64,000 bases of DNA from Filimonas effusa (GTDB taxonomy: Bacteria > Bacteroidota > Bacteroidia > Chitinophagales > Chitinophagaceae). The notes under the pieces are model-generated. The model was not told the DNA's origin. It ran no database searches and was given only the letters and a program-made list of their open reading frames with translations. Both the position numbers and the translations under genes were made by a program. Below, one piece after another: positions 44,481 to 55,118 of the stretch (position 1 is the stretch's first letter; each line of letters opens with the position of its first letter). The DNA lies in NCBI RefSeq assembly GCF_004118675.1, contig NZ_SDHZ01000001.1, positions 930,001-994,000 on the forward strand, written 5' to 3'.

Positions 44481-45356
44481 ATGAACTCACCGCTTTGCCC
44501 TATATGCAACATCTGCCTCGATTTGAAATATGAGTTGAAATACAATGTATATGTATGTAGAGAATGCAAATTGTTGCATGCGGATGCGAAATTTGAATAC
44601 TCGTTTGAATCAGATCTCGAGTCGGGAGCAAGGGATATAGGACTGAAGCAACTACGACTGAAGAACTTTGCCACGATTATAGATGTTTTAAAGAAAAACG
44701 CAGGTGAAAGAGATGAAAATCTTTCAGGGCTGGAAATAGGCAGCGGTAATGGCTGGTGGCTACATGTATGTAAACAAAATGGGCTGGATTGCATAGGGAT
44801 AGAGCCGGAGCGCATTTATGAATCTTATCATAAAGAGAAGAATCTGAATGTTGTTTACGGATTCTATCCCGATGTAAGCCCGGCAAAAAAAGAAGGATAT
44901 GACTTTATAATATTTAATGACGTCTTTGAGCATATTCCTGATATAAACGCTTTGCTGATCAGTCTGAGAAAGGATTTGAAACAGGACGGAGTATTGATTC
45001 TCAATTTGCCAATGAGTAACGGATTTTTTTTCAGGATGGCTACCTTTTTACATAATATAGGTGTAAGTAAACCATTGACTAGAATGTGGCAGTTTAATTT
45101 CCACAGTCCACATATGAATTACTTTAATCCAGATAATCTCCGCCTGTTGCTGAATTCATATGGATTTACTGCGGAAGAATCTTTAAGACTCGATACCTTG
45201 GATATGGAACATACCAAAGAAAGGATCATGGCGGATCGGGCCGTTTCGCGCCTGAAAGCTTGGTGTATGGCAAGTTTGTTAAGATTCCTTAAGCCAATAA
45301 TAGACCGCTCAGAGTCTGATATTCGTGTATTCTTTTTTAAGCAAAAAGCAAAATAG
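44481..45356 (+). CDS. class I SAM methyltransferase with N-terminal zinc motif
   Basis: The protein has 291 aa. The N-terminus has a zinc-ribbon-like CPxC...CxxC pattern (CPICN at 6-10; CRECKLLHAD at ~28). The Rossmann AdoMet-binding motif is LEIGSGNGWW (~78), with acidic IGIEPE and the post-I motif FNDVFEHIPD. The rest (LPMSNGFFFRMATFLHNIGVSKPLTRMWQFNFHSPHMNYFN) resembles sugar or small-molecule C-methyltransferases (Methyltransf_23 type). No neighbouring sugar genes are seen. It follows the repeat-protein gene by 41 nt and may modify a surface component. Confidence 0.8.
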   Translation: MNSPLCPICNICLDLKYELKYNVYVCRECKLLHADAKFEYSFESDLESGARDIGLKQLRLKNFATIIDVLKKNAGERDENLSGLEIGSGNGWWLHVCKQNGLDCIGIEPERIYESYHKEKNLNVVYGFYPDVSPAKKEGYDFIIFNDVFEHIPDINALLISLRKDLKQDGVLILNLPMSNGFFFRMATFLHNIGVSKPLTRMWQFNFHSPHMNYFNPDNLRLLLNSYGFTAEESLRLDTLDMEHTKERIMADRAVSRLKAWCMASLLRFLKPIIDRSESDIRVFFFKQKAK

Positions 45357-45789
45357 TGTTCTCTGTAATCAAATAGCTTACTGAAAGATACTCTCACATA
45401 AAAGCTTTAAATCCTGACAGAAGAAAGAACGAGTGCAACATTTCATTAGGAAGTACCTGGTTAGCAATGACAGGGCGTGCAAAGTTATAGTTTTGCCTCC
45501 GTTGATTTTTTATTAATGAGGAGTTCCCTTAAATTAGGGTATTTGTGGTGATGTGTTTGCTTGCGCTGTATTTTATGATTATTATCAGGAAAAGAATATT
45601 TCTTTCATTTAAATTAATTATAAATAGCTCTCTTATAGCATATTTTATATGCTAAACAATTAGCCCATAGCCAGTGATGTCGGCTGTTTGGGCTGCGGTG
45701 GAATAAATGTATTTCTCAATCAATGCCTCAAATGAGTAAGCAATGTTTTTATAAGTTGCAATACCTTTTACCCTAATAAAATTACAGAC
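45357..45789. other. gene-free region with palindrome and imperfect hairpin
   Basis: No protein-like ORF was seen in 45357-45997. TAGCATA/TATGCTA (45636-45654) is a palindrome, and AGCCC.TAGCC/GGCTG..GGGCT (45662-45694) an imperfect hairpin. They may terminate transcription from the left or act in the leader of the operon at 45998. Confidence 0.35.
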
Positions 45790-45883
45790 TTGTTCTTATT
45801 GGGAAAAAGCCCTTAATTTGCAACTGCCTGTACTATTATATATAACCTTAAAAACCTTAACCCTTGCACACCCTAATACCTAT
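45790..45883 (+). promoter_or_regulatory. candidate promoter and leader element of surface operon
   Basis: TTG (45790-45792), 20 nt, then TTAATTTG (45813-45820) matches the Bacteroidota -33/-7 layout with one mismatch. The leader contains CACCCTAATACCTAT (45869-45883), 14 of 15 bases identical to the word at 42923. The leader before the GTG at 45998 would be ~170 nt. Confidence 0.5.
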
Positions 45884-45997
45884 CAAGCCAAATCAGAAAT
45901 GCCATTGCCAGGTTTCGCTAGCGCGATCATTTTCCCAAAGCAGTTTTTTTCTCTCACAGAATAAATGGTAAAGAAGCTGTAGGCTTTTGTTCCTTCT

Positions 45998-48322
45998 GTG
46001 ATCAAACTATTGAGCATATTGATAGTAACGGTAGCTTTATGCATACAGGTTACCGCTCAGGGCCGTCATGGGATTCCTGTAAGGCAAATATTATCCCATC
46101 CTCCCGATAGCTGCACGTTATTTTCTGTGCCGAGAATGCACCCGGTATGTAAAGCAAATATTCCATTCTTTGTGGGATTAAGCACCAAAGTACTGCCAGA
46201 AAAACAACATAGTCCAATAAAAGGAAGAAAAAAAGCAGAAGGCGACCTGGTAATCCATGGGAACATCCTATATAACGTAGACTATAGATCTTATATAGAC
46301 ACCCCTTATGCGGAGAATGATATCTACTATCATACAATACAAACTTATCTCGATATCACCTATAAGAAAAATTATCCTGTCCGCGTGTATCTGACCAATC
46401 GTTTTAGTAATTCGGCTTTGACGCGCGACTTCACCGACTTGAATATGCAGTTTAGTTCAAATGAATTCAGAAATAAGATCAGGCAAACATTAAGGGCATA
46501 TGAATATGATCTGCCCAGGCTAACGATGGATTCGCTGCTCAGACTGCAGAAGGAACTGGATCTTAAAAAGTACGAACTGGCATGGTGTAAAGGCTGGATG
46601 AAAGATCAATCTACCATTCAGAAACTGGTGGAAGAAAAAGAACGTGAGTTATACGGAGAAAGAAATCAACGCTTCGATATGCCTGATCTCCCGTTGGGCA
46701 ACAAGACCGGCATCAACTGGTCTAAAAGCATGGATAGAAGCGCATTTGCAAAGCGTCTTTTTCAAATGCCGGATAAGTCGGAATTGCCAGATAGCCTTTT
46801 GCCTAAAGACAGCTCTTTGGCAGAGCGATATGAAGCCAACACTAGAAAGCTTGATTCGTTGCAGCATGAGATTAAAACACTAACAACAAAATGCATCTCC
46901 CTCCGGGACAAACTGGAAGTGCTGCGTTCAGGAAAAAATATAGGTGTAGATAAGATCGCAAATATTGAACAACTGGAAGAGGAGGTGAGAAGACGAAATG
47001 TGCCCGATAGCGCTTTACCCAGGGGATATAAAACGCTCTGGGCAGTTAAGAGTATTGGCATAGGCAGAACGCTGGTTGACTACTCCGAATTGTCTGCAAA
47101 AAATGTAAGCATTAATGGAATTCAACTGGAATATAATCCAGGCTACTATGTAGCTTTCGCAGCAGGTACCATTAATTATCGATTCCGCGATTTTGTCATA
47201 AAGCGTGGTAATACCCCTTCCCAGTACCTGCAAATGATCCGTGTAGGCAAGGGCGATAGAAACGGAACAAATGTTATTACCACATTTTATTCCGGTAAGA
47301 AACAGATCTATAATAATACCGGTGCACAGGATGTGAAATCCCCTGGTTACCAGCTAATGGGTTTTACGGTAGAAGGTAACTACAAACTAAACGACTATAC
47401 CCGGTTAACCGTTGAAGTCGCAAAGTCCTCACTGCCTTACTATAACCAGCCGGCAAAAAAAGGATTGTTGTCCACAGCCTTATCGTTTGATGACAGGTCT
47501 AATGAAGCCTATTCGGCAAAAATTCAATCAGTGATCCCTAAGACCAACACTAAGTTGTCGGGGTTCTACAAAAGATATGGAGAAAACTTTCAGTCCTTCA
47601 GTCTTATTACCACAGGTGTGGAACAACGTTCCTGGATGCTGAAAGCCGATCAGCTGTTCTTCGGTAAAAAGTTGAATGTAATAGCCTCGTTAAAGGAAAA
47701 TGATTATTCCAATCCTGCTGCCACAATGGTATACCAGAATAATATTGTGTTCAAAACCCTTCAGGCAACGTTACGTCTGCCACATTGGCCCATTGTAAGT
47801 GTTGGATATTATCCGAGTTCGCAGCTGACTAAATTAAGCGACGATAAGTTCGTTGAAAATACATTTTACTCTCTGGTGGGCAATGTGAATTATTACTACA
47901 AAGTACATGATATTAATATGAACTCAACAGCTGTTTATACCCGTTTCTATAACAGGCAGCAGGATTCTGCTTTTGTTTATTTCAATACTACTAACCTATT
48001 GTTGAACCAGTCTTTCTTTTACAGGAAACTCACTTATCAGGCCACAGGCGCAATGGCGTTTAATCAGGAATACAACCTGTACACCCTCGATAACGATGTG
48101 CAGTATGCACTGCTGGAATGGTTGTCATTGGGGGCAGGCATAAAGTATAATTATCAGACAAATTACAATATAAAGCAGTTGGGATATAAGGGTAGCGCCA
48201 TTATTAAGGTAAAAAAACTGGGAGAGTTTCAGTTGATGCTGGATAACGGATTTATACCTGGAGCGCAGAAACAGCTGGTAAAAAATAAAACAGGCCGATT
48301 TAGCTTTTTTAAACTTTTTTAG
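45998..48322 (+). CDS. outer-membrane beta-barrel protein with coiled coil
   Basis: The protein has 774 aa from a GTG (a signal peptide, ILIVTVALCIQVTAQ, follows). Residues ~80-140 look like a beta domain. Residues ~190-320 are charged and helical (KLVEEKERELYGERN, YEANTRKLDSLQHEIKTLTTK, NIEQLEEEVRRRN). From ~345 to the end, alternating amphipathic strands with many aromatics suggest a large outer-membrane barrel, ending in the Phe-terminated RFSFFKLF as OM barrel signals do. No family is recognised. It is the first gene of a seven-gene tight cluster, so it may be the outer-membrane gate or anchor for the giant proteins encoded after it. Confidence 0.68.
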   Translation: MIKLLSILIVTVALCIQVTAQGRHGIPVRQILSHPPDSCTLFSVPRMHPVCKANIPFFVGLSTKVLPEKQHSPIKGRKKAEGDLVIHGNILYNVDYRSYIDTPYAENDIYYHTIQTYLDITYKKNYPVRVYLTNRFSNSALTRDFTDLNMQFSSNEFRNKIRQTLRAYEYDLPRLTMDSLLRLQKELDLKKYELAWCKGWMKDQSTIQKLVEEKERELYGERNQRFDMPDLPLGNKTGINWSKSMDRSAFAKRLFQMPDKSELPDSLLPKDSSLAERYEANTRKLDSLQHEIKTLTTKCISLRDKLEVLRSGKNIGVDKIANIEQLEEEVRRRNVPDSALPRGYKTLWAVKSIGIGRTLVDYSELSAKNVSINGIQLEYNPGYYVAFAAGTINYRFRDFVIKRGNTPSQYLQMIRVGKGDRNGTNVITTFYSGKKQIYNNTGAQDVKSPGYQLMGFTVEGNYKLNDYTRLTVEVAKSSLPYYNQPAKKGLLSTALSFDDRSNEAYSAKIQSVIPKTNTKLSGFYKRYGENFQSFSLITTGVEQRSWMLKADQLFFGKKLNVIASLKENDYSNPAATMVYQNNIVFKTLQATLRLPHWPIVSVGYYPSSQLTKLSDDKFVENTFYSLVGNVNYYYKVHDINMNSTAVYTRFYNRQQDSAFVYFNTTNLLLNQSFFYRKLTYQATGAMAFNQEYNLYTLDNDVQYALLEWLSLGAGIKYNYQTNYNIKQLGYKGSAIIKVKKLGEFQLMLDNGFIPGAQKQLVKNKTGRFSFFKLF

Positions 48323-48324
48323 AT

Positions 48325-49437
48325 ATGAATGTAAAGATCTTGAAAAGGGTATTGCTGATGCTGCTGTTGGGCGTTTTAGTCCGGGCAGATGCGCAGCTCA
48401 CTTTAGTACTTCAGGTGCCACCCGCCGGGGTAGTTCAGAAAAGCCAGCTATGGAATATGGCGCTGGTCAGTGGCAGCGATGTAGGGTACGATGTAGAAGT
48501 AAATCTTACATTGATAAGTACGGTCGACAATAACCCGGTGCTGACTGCCACCGGCAGGGTGATTACTATTACGAAAGGTGCAAGGCAGCTTAAATACACC
48601 GATTTTGTTCCGGTAAAATATACTTATCTGTCTTCTGCATTTAATGTAGATCAGCGCCCGGAGGGATTCCTGCCGTTAGGTAGTTACACCGCCTGCTATA
48701 CAGTGAGTGCATGGGGTGGACACGCCGAAGGCCCTTTGGTGGAAGATTGTATCCAGCTGGATGTACAGCCCCTAAGCCCACCGGTATTGAATACACCGCT
48801 TGATAAAGATACGGTAGAGACTGCCTATCCCCAGTTCACCTGGCTGCCTCCTGCGCCACTTTCTTTATTGAATGATCTCACCTACGACTTTATCCTGGTG
48901 AAAATGCTGCCCGATATGACGCCAGCTCAGGCTATACAACAGAATATACCCGTTTACAACCAGGCCCATGTAAGGCAGCCGTTCTTAAATTTCCCGGCAA
49001 CCACAACGGCGTTGGATACGGGTATTGTTTATGCCTGGGGGGTAATTGCAAAAAATGCAGGACAGTTTGTTGCTGTGAGTGATGCGTGGACGTTCAGGTA
49101 TGTTACAAAGGTATTTCCAAAGGAAACGGCTGAAGCGTCTTACGTACAGTTGAAGAGAGAAGAAGATGGCATTCCGGTTTCGGTAAGCGATACGCTGAAA
49201 TTTGTATACAGTAATTTTTCCAGCGACTCTACAGTTGCATTTACAATTGCCGGCTTGTCGGATCCCGACAATCAGCTAATGGCAAAAGGAACTTTCACTG
49301 CCCAGGCGGGAGAAAACCGGGTGCAGATACCTGTGAAGTTTGGCTGGGGACTTCGGAGGAACGACACTTATCTTCTGACCGTCATAAATGCAGAAGGCGA
49401 AAAAAGACTCATGAAATTTATCATCAAGGAAAAATAA
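48325..49437 (+). CDS. secreted TANFOR-like domain protein
   Basis: The 370-aa protein has a signal peptide (LLMLLLGVLVRADA). The N-terminal ~130 residues (QLTLVLQVPPAGVVQKSQLWNMALV, VTLISTVDNNPVLTATGRVITITKGARQLKYTDF-type strands) resemble the TANFOR domain seen in Bacteroidota surface proteins. An Ig-like part follows (LNTPLDKDTVETAYPQFTWLPPAP), then a last beta domain. It is separated from the barrel gene by 2 nt and from the SpvB/PA14 gene by 9 nt. It probably works with both at the cell surface. The family name is tentative. Confidence 0.62.
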   Translation: MNVKILKRVLLMLLLGVLVRADAQLTLVLQVPPAGVVQKSQLWNMALVSGSDVGYDVEVNLTLISTVDNNPVLTATGRVITITKGARQLKYTDFVPVKYTYLSSAFNVDQRPEGFLPLGSYTACYTVSAWGGHAEGPLVEDCIQLDVQPLSPPVLNTPLDKDTVETAYPQFTWLPPAPLSLLNDLTYDFILVKMLPDMTPAQAIQQNIPVYNQAHVRQPFLNFPATTTALDTGIVYAWGVIAKNAGQFVAVSDAWTFRYVTKVFPKETAEASYVQLKREEDGIPVSVSDTLKFVYSNFSSDSTVAFTIAGLSDPDNQLMAKGTFTAQAGENRVQIPVKFGWGLRRNDTYLLTVINAEGEKRLMKFIIKEK

Positions 49438-49446
49438 TTTATTCCA

Positions 49447-52400
49447 ATGATCCTGTTTTTAACCTGTAAGTATAAGAAGGAAATAGCGTTAGTATTCCTG
49501 CTGGTATTTTATAGTGAATTTGTACTCGCTGCACATGCCATGGCAATGCGTTCCTGCCGGTCGGAAGCAATACAATATTATATGTCTTACAGCGGTAAAG
49601 CCGCCATGCACTGCAATCATGCCCCGGAAATTACGCTGCTGCCGGCAAAAGCGGGGCTCGCTGAAGATGCTGTAAATGAGCTGGAAGACAATGGCCCTTC
49701 ACAGCCTGAGATGCAGGCATTCCAGGCTGTCGGCGCCAATAATATGGTAGATCTGTTCTCTGGCGACTTCTCCTATAACATACCGCTGATGGACGTAGGC
49801 GGGTATCCTATTAACATCGCTTATAAAAGCGGTGTCACTATGGAAGAAGATGCGAGCTGGACGGGCTTGGGGTGGAACATCAACCCTGGAACCATTACAC
49901 GGAATATGCGCGGTTTGCCCGATGATTTTAGCGGCAAGCAGGATACGATCGCCAGAACCATCTCTATCAGAGATAACAGAACTATCGGAGGCACCTTTGG
50001 AGCGGATATAGAACTGGCGGGGAACCCCAAACAGTCCTCCGGCGGAAGCGACTCTACAAAAAAGTTCTGGGGAAAGATAGGCGCAAGTATTGGTGTCTTT
50101 CATAATACCTATGCCGGCTGGGGAATGGAAACAGGATTGAATGCAAGTATTAATGCGGGCAGGGCATCAAAAGGCCCTTTCTCCGGCGCACTTTCGTTTA
50201 CCAACAATTCCCAGAGCGGTTATTCTATCACCCCATCTGCATCCTTTCATACAAAGATGAAGGCTATTGAAGCTGATATTAACTCTTGCGGCATCTTTAG
50301 CCTTTCCATGCCTTATAATTCAAGAGCTGGATTAAGAGGAATACAGTTGTCGGCCGGATTACAGCAATGGAAACAAATAAAAGCGGAAAACTATTCTGCC
50401 TCCTCATCGTTTACTTCATTGATTTCGTTTGCAACGCCGTCGTATACGCCTACAATGTCATATCCTATGACAAGTACGCAATATTCGTTCACGATAAAAC
50501 TCGGAGGGGAAGCTTTTACAGTGCATCCATCTGGTTATTTGAGTGGATATGAAAGTATTCAGAAAATAGAAGCTGGCGACAAACGAATGACCCTGCCGGC
50601 ATTTGGCTACCTGAATGCACAACAGGCCGGAGGCAATTTTCATGTCCTGCACGACTTTAACAGGGAAAAAGATATGCCTTATCGCGAAAAGCCTGAAGTG
50701 CCTAATATCGCTGTACCGAGTTATACTTACGATCTGTTCTCAATTACCGGTGAAGGTACCGGAGGTATGTTCCGCGCCTACAGAGGAGACATAGGTTTTG
50801 TGCATGATAACTACCTGTCATCAAAAGATGCTTCCAATCGTTTCAGTATTGACCTGGGAGGTGGTAACCTTGTTCATGGTGGTACCGATTTAAATATTAA
50901 CCGCGCTACTACGCAAACGGGACCATGGGTGTCTCAGAATACCATGATGGGGGTTGTGGCGCCCCGTAACTCAAGTGCGCTGTTTGAAGCTGCATATTTC
51001 CGGAACCCGGGCGATAAAACAGTGAGTTCAAAAGAGTATTTTAATACACTGGGAGGGGATGACCTGGTAACTGTTAAGTTAAAGCAAAATGGCTCAAGTG
51101 ATCCTGCTATTATTGCTTCTAACTACCTGAGCAGGTATCGTGCTGGCCGCCCCGCTGACGATTTGCTGCTAACACCACAGAATGCGGTTAAGAATAGGAG
51201 AGACAAAAGAGCCCAGGTGATCTCTTATCTGACGGCTGCCGATGCCAGTGAGGCTGGATTAGACAAGTATATAGAGAATTACAGGTTAAATAAGTTTTCA
51301 CTCGCCAACTGCGATGCTGCTGTCGACGTTTCCGAATATGGAGAAGGAATAGGCTTGCAGGCTACCTATTATAAAGGAAAGAATTTTGATGGTAATATAT
51401 TATTGGAGCGTAACGAGCCTACGATTGGCTTTGCGCATACGTACAAGCTGAAGGATGATGATATGGGTACATTGAACGCATTACCCACAATTATTGATCA
51501 AAATAGAAAGAATTTTAGTGCTCGTTGGATCGGCCGTATAAAAGCGCCGGCAACAGGTACCTATGTCTTCACTACCAAGTCGGATGATGGTTCAAGGCTT
51601 TATATCAATGACTCTCTCATTCTTAATGATTGGAATTCACACCCGGCCGTCTTAAAAAATAGCGTGCCTTTAAACCTCGAGGCCGGTAAGTTTTATGATA
51701 TAAGGGTCGAATATTTCCAGGGATCGGAGAAGTTATTGTTTGCACTCGGCTGGACATATCCGGGAAAATCAAAGCTCGAATTAATTCCGGCGCAATACCT
51801 GTATCATCGCTCCACAAAAGATACGTTTGCCAATGAAAGGATTGTACTTGAAAAAAGGGTAAACCAGTTCAGGAAGCCATCCCATATATCTCAGATCAAT
51901 GTATTGAACCCGGATGGAAGGCGTTATGTCTATGGCATACCCGTGTATAATCTGGAACAGAAAGATGTTAGTTTTTCTGTAGATGCTTCAAGAGGTGATA
52001 GAACCCGCGGCCTCGTAGGATATAATCCTGATGTTGATGATTCTCCAAACAACAACCAGGGCAAAGAGGCTTACTTCAATAAAGAAGAGATACCTGCTTA
52101 CGCGCACGGTTTCCTGTTGACAGGTATTCTTTCTCCGGACTATTCCGATTTAACGGGAAATGGTATTACGGAAGATGATCTCGGTACCGCTATAAAATTC
52201 AACTATAGTAAGGTGGCTGATATTTATAAGCCATTTGGATGGAGAGCGCCTAATGTACCAGACAGTGCTTCTTATAATGAAGGCTTTCGTACCTACAGCC
52301 GGGATGATAAAGGAACTTATTCTTTCGGTACGAAAGAATTATGGTATCTGAACTCTGTTGTGTCTAAAACAATGGTGGCCGTTTTTAAGGTGTCGGACAG

Positions 52401-55101
52401 ATACGATCTCTGGCCTGTGAATCAGCAGGGAAAAAAGGACTTTAGTACACCGATGGCTAAGAAGCTGGACGAAATTAAACTCTACACAAAAGCTGATTTC
52501 CAGGAGAAAGGAGAAAGTGCGACTCCTGTAAAAACGGTGCATTTCGAATATACCTATGAGCTGTGCCGTGGTGTAAATCATGGAGGCAAGGATAAAGGAC
52601 CCTATGCCGATTCCGGTAAACTTACCCTTAAAAAGATCTGGTTTACGTATAATGGTAATAAGAAAAGTAAATTGAATCCTTATTTGTTTTTCTATAAAGG
52701 AAAGAATCCCTCCTATAATAACAACGCCGCAGATAGATGGGGTAATTATAAAGATCCTTTACAAAATCCATCATCCACCACAGCCTCAGTAAGAACAAAC
52801 GCAGAGTATCCTTATGCTTTACAGGACAGCGCTATTGCAGCCGCCAACGCAGCTGCCTGGACTTTAGACTCCATAGCATTACCATCAGGTGGTAAAATGA
52901 AAATCACCTATGAAAGTGATGACTATGCTTATGTGCAGGATCGAAGGGCAATGTGTATGTTCCAGGTGGTAGGCTTTTCTGGTAGCAAGCCCACTTCAAT
53001 GGCGGATGTAAGTGACAAACTGTATGGATCTAAAGATTATATGTATGTGATAGCGAAAGTGCCTAAAGCCGTAAAAACAGAAAACGAAGTCTATAAGGCT
53101 TATTTGCAGGGTATCGATAAAGTATATTTTAAACTAAACGTAAAAATGCCGTCAGATCGCTGGGGCAGTGGCGCTGAATACGTTCCTTGTTATGCTGGCG
53201 TGGACCTGGCAGGAGGATACGGTGCATTAAATAATAACTATATCTGGTTTAAAGTAAAATCAATAAACGATAATGGGGTCGAAGACGGCGGTAATATTAG
53301 CCCGATGGCAAAAGCGGCAATTCAATATCTCCGGTTAAACCTGCCTTCGAAAGCCTATCCCGATTCGGAGGTAATGGACGATTTTGGTGCACTGGAAGCG
53401 GTGAAGAATATAGTGGGGCTTGCAGGTGGCCTGATAGATGTGCTCAGGGGATTCGATAACAAAGCCAGAGGCAATAACTGGGCGCAACGAATAGATAACG
53501 AACGCTCAGTGGTTCGTTTAAATGCACCTGCATACACTAAGATCGGAGGTGGCCTTCGTGTGAAACGGATTACTATCTATGATAACTGGAATAAGATGAG
53601 TAAGGGTAAGAAGGAAGCAACCTATGGACAGGAATATGATTATACTACTGTTATAAAGATAGATGGGGTTGATACACGTATCAGCAGCGGCGTTGCTACT
53701 TATGAGCCATTCATTGGGGGAGAAGAAAATCCATTCCGTATGCCGGTTGAATATACCGAACGGGTGTCTGTATTGGCGCCGGTTTCTATGGGGTATACAG
53801 AAGAACCTTTAGGTGAAAGCTTTTATCCTTCTCCCGCTGTAGGATATAGTAAGGTACGCGTAAAGTCAATTCATACAGAAAATGTGAGATCTGCTAATGG
53901 TTATGAGGAAACCGAATTCTTTACCGCATACGACTTTCCTGCCATCGCATCAAAAACAGTGCTGAACGATAATAAGAAACGTTATTCGCCCACTTTAAGA
54001 AATCTTCTTAAGATCGACGCGCGGCACTATCTCGCTGTTACGCAGGGTTTCAGAATAGAACTGAATGATATGCACGGCAAGCTGAAAAGCCAGGCGAGCT
54101 ACGATAACAAAGGCGATGTTGTCTCTCAAACGATTAACTATTACAAAACTGCATCGTCGGCAGATGGGTATAGAAGGCTTTCAAATACGGTAAATGCTAT
54201 TTCTCCGTCCGGTGTTATTGATACAGCTGCTTTGATAGGTAAAGAGGTAGAGCTGATGATGGACATGCGTTCGGAAAAAAGCATTTCGGACGGCTTCAAC
54301 GTCAATGTCAATGGTGATATGTTTGCCGCAGGCATCTGGCCGGTATTGATTCCTTCGCTGTTAAACCTGTTCCAGCACGAAGAAACGGTGTTTAACTCTA
54401 TAGGTACAACCAAAATTATTCAGCGTTATGGGATACTCGACAGTGTATTACATGTTGAGAAAGGAAGCAGGGTTTCTGTAGCAAACATGCTGTATGATGC
54501 CGAAACTGGTGATGTGCTGTTGACACGTACACAAAACGAGTTTAAGGATAGTATATTTTCATTCAGTTATCCCGCACATTGGTATTATGAAGGCATGAGT
54601 GGCGCTTACCAGAACATTGGTGCCGTTTTCAATAAAGTGTTTATTAAATCAGGTAAAGTGGTGAGCGGATTGCCTTCGGCCGACAGTACCTTTTTTGCAA
54701 GCGGCGACGAAGTGTTGATTGGCACCCGTCAAAAAACAGGAGAAGGTAATGGTTGTGATGAGCAGTTTGCTACTTTCCCCAGCTATATCACCGCTTGGGT
54801 GGTAAATGCCAACGAAACCAAAGGCGGCCCTAAAGACTTGTATTTTATGAAGCGCGACGGCAATATGGTGAGTGCCAACAGCGCTGAGATCAAAATATTA
54901 AGATCCGGCAGGCGCAATATAGTGGGCTCTATAGGTGCTGTTACCTCGTTGAGATGCCCGATGGTAAAACCCGACGGTAAAACGTATCAGCTGCAATTCA
55001 ATGCAGATACCAAGATTATAGATGCTGCCGCATCCGGCTTTAGGCAAAACTGGAAAGTAGGCGATCAATTGAAATCAAGAAAGGAATGTGCCGTTCAATA
55101 A
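49447..55101 (+). CDS. giant SpvB/RHS-like surface protein with PA14 domain
   Basis: The protein has 1884 aa. A signal/anchor segment (IALVFLLVFYSEFVLAAHA) opens it. The N-terminal module (NNMVDLFSGDFSYNIPLMDVGG, YKSGVTMEEDASWTGLGWNINPGTITRNMRG) is the same type as in the 31607 protein. A PA14 domain lies at ~634-788 (GLQATYYKGKNFDG ... GTYVFTTKSDDGSRLYINDSLILNDW). Long SpvB/RHS-like beta regions follow (LPSGGKMKITYESDDYAYVQ). No RHS-core DPxG end and no toxin tip are seen. PA14 domains bind glycans or other ligands. It is the third gene of the cluster. Confidence 0.8.
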   Translation: MILFLTCKYKKEIALVFLLVFYSEFVLAAHAMAMRSCRSEAIQYYMSYSGKAAMHCNHAPEITLLPAKAGLAEDAVNELEDNGPSQPEMQAFQAVGANNMVDLFSGDFSYNIPLMDVGGYPINIAYKSGVTMEEDASWTGLGWNINPGTITRNMRGLPDDFSGKQDTIARTISIRDNRTIGGTFGADIELAGNPKQSSGGSDSTKKFWGKIGASIGVFHNTYAGWGMETGLNASINAGRASKGPFSGALSFTNNSQSGYSITPSASFHTKMKAIEADINSCGIFSLSMPYNSRAGLRGIQLSAGLQQWKQIKAENYSASSSFTSLISFATPSYTPTMSYPMTSTQYSFTIKLGGEAFTVHPSGYLSGYESIQKIEAGDKRMTLPAFGYLNAQQAGGNFHVLHDFNREKDMPYREKPEVPNIAVPSYTYDLFSITGEGTGGMFRAYRGDIGFVHDNYLSSKDASNRFSIDLGGGNLVHGGTDLNINRATTQTGPWVSQNTMMGVVAPRNSSALFEAAYFRNPGDKTVSSKEYFNTLGGDDLVTVKLKQNGSSDPAIIASNYLSRYRAGRPADDLLLTPQNAVKNRRDKRAQVISYLTAADASEAGLDKYIENYRLNKFSLANCDAAVDVSEYGEGIGLQATYYKGKNFDGNILLERNEPTIGFAHTYKLKDDDMGTLNALPTIIDQNRKNFSARWIGRIKAPATGTYVFTTKSDDGSRLYINDSLILNDWNSHPAVLKNSVPLNLEAGKFYDIRVEYFQGSEKLLFALGWTYPGKSKLELIPAQYLYHRSTKDTFANERIVLEKRVNQFRKPSHISQINVLNPDGRRYVYGIPVYNLEQKDVSFSVDASRGDRTRGLVGYNPDVDDSPNNNQGKEAYFNKEEIPAYAHGFLLTGILSPDYSDLTGNGITEDDLGTAIKFNYSKVADIYKPFGWRAPNVPDSASYNEGFRTYSRDDKGTYSFGTKELWYLNSVVSKTMVAVFKVSDRYDLWPVNQQGKKDFSTPMAKKLDEIKLYTKADFQEKGESATPVKTVHFEYTYELCRGVNHGGKDKGPYADSGKLTLKKIWFTYNGNKKSKLNPYLFFYKGKNPSYNNNAADRWGNYKDPLQNPSSTTASVRTNAEYPYALQDSAIAAANAAAWTLDSIALPSGGKMKITYESDDYAYVQDRRAMCMFQVVGFSGSKPTSMADVSDKLYGSKDYMYVIAKVPKAVKTENEVYKAYLQGIDKVYFKLNVKMPSDRWGSGAEYVPCYAGVDLAGGYGALNNNYIWFKVKSINDNGVEDGGNISPMAKAAIQYLRLNLPSKAYPDSEVMDDFGALEAVKNIVGLAGGLIDVLRGFDNKARGNNWAQRIDNERSVVRLNAPAYTKIGGGLRVKRITIYDNWNKMSKGKKEATYGQEYDYTTVIKIDGVDTRISSGVATYEPFIGGEENPFRMPVEYTERVSVLAPVSMGYTEEPLGESFYPSPAVGYSKVRVKSIHTENVRSANGYEETEFFTAYDFPAIASKTVLNDNKKRYSPTLRNLLKIDARHYLAVTQGFRIELNDMHGKLKSQASYDNKGDVVSQTINYYKTASSADGYRRLSNTVNAISPSGVIDTAALIGKEVELMMDMRSEKSISDGFNVNVNGDMFAAGIWPVLIPSLLNLFQHEETVFNSIGTTKIIQRYGILDSVLHVEKGSRVSVANMLYDAETGDVLLTRTQNEFKDSIFSFSYPAHWYYEGMSGAYQNIGAVFNKVFIKSGKVVSGLPSADSTFFASGDEVLIGTRQKTGEGNGCDEQFATFPSYITAWVVNANETKGGPKDLYFMKRDGNMVSANSAEIKILRSGRRNIVGSIGAVTSLRCPMVKPDGKTYQLQFNADTKIIDAAASGFRQNWKVGDQLKSRKECAVQ

Positions 55102-55118
55102 ACTTAAAAATTACTGTA

